A stretch of 9,763 bases of DNA from Bacteroidales bacterium (GTDB lineage: Bacteria > Bacteroidota > Bacteroidia > Bacteroidales > FEN-979), in assembly GCA_023229525.1 (NCBI GenBank), contig JALNZC010000077.1:1-9763 (forward strand), written 5' to 3'. A model generated the notes under the pieces. That model had not been told where the DNA came from and ran no database searches. It saw only the letters and a list, made by a program, of their open reading frames with translations. Shown here piece after piece: positions 6,795 to 9,763 of the stretch (positions within the stretch are counted from its first letter, which is position 1; each line of letters starts with the position of its first letter). A program made the position numbers and the translations under genes.

Positions 6795-8323
6795 TCGATG
6801 CCTAATTCTTGTAAATATTTATCCATTTCCTTTTGAACTTGCTCCAGTTCGCCTTCCAGTTTAACAATCTCCTGCTGTACGGCGGCAATATCAACCTCCG
6901 GTTCTTCCTCAAAGGTATCGACATACCGGGGAATATTCAGATTGAAATCATTTTCAGCAATTTCTTCAAATGTGGCAACATAGCTGAATTTATCCTCAAC
7001 AATACCAGGCTGTAATTCCCCGGTATTGAATTTCCGGTAGGTTTCAACAATGTGGTCAATATCATCTTTCCTTAACTTGTTCTGGTTCTTTCCGTTCTCA
7101 TAATACTGGCTTGCATCAATGAATAGAACATTCCGGTTTTGATTTTTACCTTTATTGAAAACCATGATGGCTGCAGGAATGCCTGTTCCGAAAAACAGGT
7201 TTGCCGGTAATCCGATAACGGCTTCAAGGATATTCTCCTCAATGGTTTTCTGACGGATTTTCCCTTCGCTGGCTCCACGAAATAGCACTCCATGAGGTAC
7301 AACAACGCCTACTTTGCCAGTTCCTTCATACGTTGTTTCAATCATATGGGTTATAAATGCCCAATCTCCTTTGCTTTTAGGTGGAACCCCTCGCCAGAAC
7401 CGGTTATATTTATCTGCAATTGCAGTGTCTTCGGCGCCCCATTTATCCAATGAAAAAGGAGGATTTGCAACCACTGTATCAAATTTCATCAAAGCGTCTC
7501 CTTCTTTCAGTTTGGGATTTCGGATGGTGTCACCCCAACGGATGGTTGCATTGTCAAAACCGTGCAAAAACATATTCATAACGGCCAAGGCCCAGGTGCT
7601 TCCATTTGCCTCCTGGCCGTACAATGAAAAGTCATCTGAGCCAACCTCTTTACCGGCTTTAATAAGCAAGGAAGCGGATCCACAAGTTGGATCGCTGATC
7701 CTTGCACCTGGTTTTGATTTTGTCAACTTTGCAAGCAAGGTCGAAACTTCGCTTGGTGTGTAAAACTCACCGGCCTTTTTTCCTGCATCGCTTGCAAAAT
7801 TGGCTATCAGAAATTCATAGGAGTCACCAATAATATCGTTGTATTCAAGATGAGAAGGGGAAAGATCCATTTCGCTGAAATCAATCAGGAGGTTTTTAAG
7901 CCGGTTGTTTTTATCTTTCGCATCACCAAGGTTACTGCTGTTGAAACTGATATTGCGGAAAATTCCGCTGCCGTCTTCGCTACTCAATTTTTCACGATTG
8001 GCTTCTTCCAGGTCATTCAGCGCAATATCGATCACCTCTCCAATATTGGTATTATTCCTGTGCTCAAAAAGATAATCAAAGGTGCTGTTATGGGGCACGA
8101 TAAACCTTTCCATCTTCATAGCACGGTCTGCACGTTCTGTGTCACCTCCATATTTTCCCAGGTGTTTTTGGTAGATGTCCTTATTTACATCGCTAACATA
8201 CTTTAAAAACAACATGGTCAGGATATAATCCTTGTACTGGCTGGGATCAATTACGCCGCGAAAAGTATCGCATGCTTTCCAGACGATCTGATTGATTTCT
8301 TTTTGAGTGATTTTACCATTCAT
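6791..8323 (-). CDS. hsdM: Type I restriction-modification DNA methyltransferase HsdM
   Basis: This 510-residue protein is an N6-adenine methyltransferase of the HsdM family. The N-terminal helical domain (1-160: QIVWKACDTFRGVIDPSQYK, YILTMLFLKYVSD) precedes the catalytic domain, which opens with AGEFYTPSEV (184-193). The AdoMet motif is DPTCGSASLL (211-220) and the catalytic motif is NPPF (287-290). A C-terminal coiled-coil-like segment (about 478-508: IAAVQQEIVKLEGELEQVQKEM) probably contacts the specificity subunit. The protein methylates adenine in the target chosen by an S subunit and, with HsdR, forms the restriction complex. The length is normal and no frameshift is seen. Its start overlaps the half-size S gene by 11 bases and its stop overlaps the phosphoesterase start by 4 bases, so the three are probably one translation-coupled unit. 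Confidence 0.96.
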   Translation of the reverse strand: MNGKITQKEINQIVWKACDTFRGVIDPSQYKDYILTMLFLKYVSDVNKDIYQKHLGKYGGDTERADRAMKMERFIVPHNSTFDYLFEHRNNTNIGEVIDIALNDLEEANREKLSSEDGSGIFRNISFNSSNLGDAKDKNNRLKNLLIDFSEMDLSPSHLEYNDIIGDSYEFLIANFASDAGKKAGEFYTPSEVSTLLAKLTKSKPGARISDPTCGSASLLIKAGKEVGSDDFSLYGQEANGSTWALAVMNMFLHGFDNATIRWGDTIRNPKLKEGDALMKFDTVVANPPFSLDKWGAEDTAIADKYNRFWRGVPPKSKGDWAFITHMIETTYEGTGKVGVVVPHGVLFRGASEGKIRQKTIEENILEAVIGLPANLFFGTGIPAAIMVFNKGKNQNRNVLFIDASQYYENGKNQNKLRKDDIDHIVETYRKFNTGELQPGIVEDKFSYVATFEEIAENDFNLNIPRYVDTFEEEPEVDIAAVQQEIVKLEGELEQVQKEMDKYLQELGIE

Positions 8324-8888
8324 ATTTTTCTGATATTACTGATAACAATTGATGCTGAATGATTGAATTTTTTAAATTCTCAATTTTACTCTTGAGTTGT
8401 GCTTCCCTTGCTAAAAGTGACATTGCATTTAGCAATGCTCTTTGTTTCTGAACCGGGGGAATAGGGATTTCTAAATTACCGATAATATCTTTTGTTATTG
8501 ATCGTAAGGCTGTTCCTTTGGAACTTCCTGAAAGTATTTTTTGTGTTTTGGGATGGTTCAGGTGCCAAGCCAAATATTCAGGAAGGATTATCTGAGGATC
8601 ATGAAGTTTCAAAATAATGAACATGGAGGAAGCCACTGCGGGATATTTCAAAGGATGAAAAACAATGGAGAAGAGATTATACCCTTTTGAGGCAACTAAA
8701 ATATCACCTGTCCGAAGCAAATGTTTCTTTGTTTTATCATTAAGTTGAAGCTCGGGTTGAATAGCAGGATCAATTTTTTTATCTGAGTTAAAATGGCGAC
8801 CCATTATATAAAGAACCTCACCAACCGGATCAGGTTTGGCATATATGCCTGTTTGGATTGATGCAATGTCGCAGATTCTTTTTTTCAT
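8313..8888 (-). CDS. hsdS: Half-size type I specificity protein (single TRD)
   Basis: This protein of 191 residues resembles one half of an HsdS subunit. A single target-recognition domain covers about 1-138 (IASIQTGIYAKPD, then HLLRTGDILVASKG and YPAVASSMFII). The conserved LEIPIPPVQKQRALLNAM (139-156) follows, and a helical C-terminus (157-186) could dimerise. Half-S proteins elsewhere pair up to make a full bipartite recognition unit. I chose the ATG at 8888 (MKKRICDIAS). The frame stays open to an ATG at 9014, but the 42 extra residues come from very AT-rich DNA, are low-complexity and hydrophobic, and would span the predicted promoter. Its end overlaps hsdM by 11 bases, so this, not the distant full-length HsdS, is the S gene most tightly linked to HsdM. 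Confidence 0.85.
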   Translation of the reverse strand: MKKRICDIASIQTGIYAKPDPVGEVLYIMGRHFNSDKKIDPAIQPELQLNDKTKKHLLRTGDILVASKGYNLFSIVFHPLKYPAVASSMFIILKLHDPQIILPEYLAWHLNHPKTQKILSGSSKGTALRSITKDIIGNLEIPIPPVQKQRALLNAMSLLAREAQLKSKIENLKNSIIQHQLLSVISEKYEW

Positions 8889-8908
8889 TTTATTTCGCAG
8901 TATGACGT

Positions 8909-8924
8909 GTACAAATGTACAAAT
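8909..8924. repeat. Tandem GTACAAAT repeat overlapping the hsd promoter
   Basis: Two perfect, adjacent copies of GTACAAAT (8909-8916 and 8917-8924) place two self-complementary TGTACA sites at 8908-8913 and 8916-8921. A degenerate further copy (GTACACAAT) begins near 8965. The predicted -7 box of the hsd promoter falls inside the repeat, so a protein bound here would control the half-S/hsdM unit. This is an inference from position only. Confidence 0.4.
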
Positions 8925-8942
8925 AAAAATTGGAAAGTCAAG
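8912..8942 (-). promoter_or_regulatory. Bacteroidota-type promoter for half-S/hsdM/phosphoesterase
   Basis: On the minus strand CTTGAC at 8942-8937 is followed, 19 bases after its TTG, by TACATTTG at 8919-8912, an exact TAnnTTTG -7 box. Transcription would begin roughly 15-20 bases before the ATG at 8888, which supports that start over the one at 9014. The spacing is the same as in the predicted promoter of the AbiE-CBASS block. Pattern match only. Confidence 0.5.
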
Positions 8943-9002
8943 AAAAAATTGCATATTATTTTCAGTACACAATCTAAGAAATTTAAAAAAATATAATAAA
9001 TG

Positions 9003-9015
9003 ATTGTAATACAAT
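9003..9015. repeat. Short perfect palindrome ATTGTA-A-TACAAT
   Basis: Two 6-base arms flank a single A. It lies in the AT-rich gap (8889-9133) between the divergent half-S and hsdR reading frames, upstream of the predicted hsd promoter, and could be a regulator site. A palindrome this short in DNA this AT-rich can arise by chance. The rest of the gap shows no gene and no strong terminator hairpin. Confidence 0.25.
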
Positions 9016-9073
9016 TATATAAAACAAATTTAATAATTTTTGTGCTCGTAGAAAATATTTGAATTAATAATAA

Positions 9074-9133
9074 GGTTTAAGTTTCAGAGGGACCTGGTTT
9101 TATTGTTTTAAAGGCCGGGGCTGCAGTTTTTCG
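9074..9133. other. Composition break at the truncated hsdR end
   Basis: Within these 60 bases the sequence changes from very AT-rich (about 15 % GC at 8941-9000) to GC-rich coding DNA. In-frame codons read GLSFRGTWFYCF and then KGRGCSFS. Only the last part fits the HsdR family, so family similarity starts at roughly 9110. No insertion-sequence ends or att-like core could be identified. Confidence 0.4.
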
Positions 9134-9763
9134 ATGGTTTATTTTGAGCCAAATTCCGGATTGAACCTTGAACACCGGGAACTCTACCTGAAAAACCGCC
9201 GCTCCCTCATCCGCCAGTTAAAATATTCATTAAAAAACGAGAATTCCATCGATATGGCGCTGTTCCTGAACGGGATCCCGCTGCTGACGATGGAACTGAA
9301 AAACCAGCTCACGGGCCAGGATTTCAGGAATTCCGAAGCCCAGTACCGCCGCGACAGGGACCCTAAGGAGCCTCTGCTGCGCTTTAAACAACTGCTGGCC
9401 CAATTCTGCGTGGATAACGATGTAGTGACGATGACGACCCGGCTCATGGGCGACGATACGAAGTTCCTGCCGTATAACAAGGGGATAGCAAATCCACCCA
9501 ATCCCAACGGTTACCGCACCCACTACCTCTGGGAGGAGATCCTGGCGCCGGATTCCCTGCTCGATATCATCGAAAACTACGTGCATCTCTCCAGGGAGGT
9601 CGATAAATCGTGGGACCCGTACAAGGGCAAGGTGGTTGAGAAACCGAAGGAACTGCTCATCTTCCCGCGTTACCACCAGCTCGATTGCGTGCGGAAGATC
9701 AGGGACCAGGTGAGGGTGGAGGGAACGGGGCATCATTACCTGATCCAGCATACCACCGGCTCG
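9134..9763 (+). CDS. hsdR: Type I restriction subunit HsdR, partial (cut by window end, probably 5'-truncated)
   Basis: The frame from the first ATG at 9134 runs 210 codons to the window end. It matches the N-terminal nuclease region of type I R subunits: NSGLNLEHRELYLKNRRSLI, the PD-(D/E)xK core with Asp40 in SIDMALFLNG and Glu54-Leu-Lys56 in TMELKNQLTG, then AQYRRDRDPKEPLLRF and NPPNPNGYRTHYLWEEIL. The last residues, YLIQHTTGS, are the start of the Walker A motif of the helicase domain. In full-length relatives about a hundred residues precede MVYFEPNSG. Here the frame is open only back to 9074, after a stop at 9071-9073. HsdR-like residues can be followed only to about GRGCSF just before the ATG. 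The gene is much more GC-rich (about 53-60 % in two hand-counted lines) than the DNA before it and points away from the hsdM operon. It is probably a truncated remnant or the target of an insertion. Confidence 0.82.
   Translation, partial: MVYFEPNSGLNLEHRELYLKNRRSLIRQLKYSLKNENSIDMALFLNGIPLLTMELKNQLTGQDFRNSEAQYRRDRDPKEPLLRFKQLLAQFCVDNDVVTMTTRLMGDDTKFLPYNKGIANPPNPNGYRTHYLWEEILAPDSLLDIIENYVHLSREVDKSWDPYKGKVVEKPKELLIFPRYHQLDCVRKIRDQVRVEGTGHHYLIQHTTGS

Noticed and set aside
7314..7763. 149-residue plus-strand open frame
   Set aside because: It lies fully antisense to the catalytic domain of hsdM and shows no domain or start signal of its own.
98..8888. Inverted repeats allowing hsdS shuffling between the two S genes
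   Set aside because: Both S genes point the same way and their proteins share no long identical stretch by eye. No recombinase gene is present.
8889..9014. N-terminal extension of the half-size S protein to the ATG at 9014
   Set aside because: The 42 extra residues come from extremely AT-rich DNA, look low-complexity, and would overlap the predicted promoter. The family-like start MKKRICDIAS is at 8888.
9230..9751. 173-residue minus-strand open frame
   Set aside because: It is antisense to the hsdR reading frame, which has clear nuclease and Walker A motifs. High-GC coding DNA often leaves the opposite strand open.
1..9763. CRISPR array, tRNA, rRNA, transposase or integrase
   Set aside because: No regularly spaced repeats, cloverleaf-like sequence or recombinase motifs were seen on either strand.

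Overview
The window looks like part of a defence island from a member of the Bacteroidota. The cassette genes are AT-rich, genes overlap or abut and lack obvious Shine-Dalgarno sequences, and two intergenic regions carry matches to the Bacteroidota promoter pattern (TTG, 19 bases, TAnnTTTG). The type I restriction proteins also resemble Bacteroidota families. No species can be named from the sequence alone.

Nearly everything from about 8.9 kb down to position 1 lies on the minus strand and reads right to left as one compact array. First comes a half-size type I specificity protein (8313-8888), then the type I methyltransferase HsdM (6791-8323), then a calcineurin-like metallophosphoesterase coupled to hsdM by an ATGA overlap (6045-6794). 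A promoter and operator-like repeats follow (5959-6035). Next is a five-gene block: an AbiEi-like winged-helix protein (4974-5945), an AbiEii-like nucleotidyltransferase (4207-4980), a CBASS CD-NTase (2985-4202), a stand-alone E2-like protein (2540-2998) and an HNH-SAVED nuclease of the Cap5 type (1370-2533). A full-length two-TRD HsdS (98-1369) starts at the base right after the Cap5 stop codon. The start of an unidentified gene (68 to below 1) runs off the left edge.

On the plus strand at the right edge is the start of a distinctly more GC-rich hsdR (from about 9134). It begins abruptly in the middle of the usual N-terminal region and reaches the first residues of Walker A at the window end. 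It appears to lack roughly the first hundred residues of the family, so the boundary near 9.07-9.13 kb may be a recombination or insertion junction.

Working model: the CD-NTase senses infection and makes a cyclic oligonucleotide, the E2-like protein modifies or primes the CD-NTase, and the SAVED domain of Cap5 binds the signal and switches on HNH DNA cleavage. This is a type II-short CBASS (E2 without E1 or JAB peptidase). Its unusual feature is that an AbiE-like toxin-antitoxin pair occupies the promoter-proximal positions of the same transcription unit, where dedicated CBASS regulators can sit. The whole block is nested between hsdM and hsdS of a type I restriction-modification locus. Family assignments come from motifs read by eye; no database search was run.
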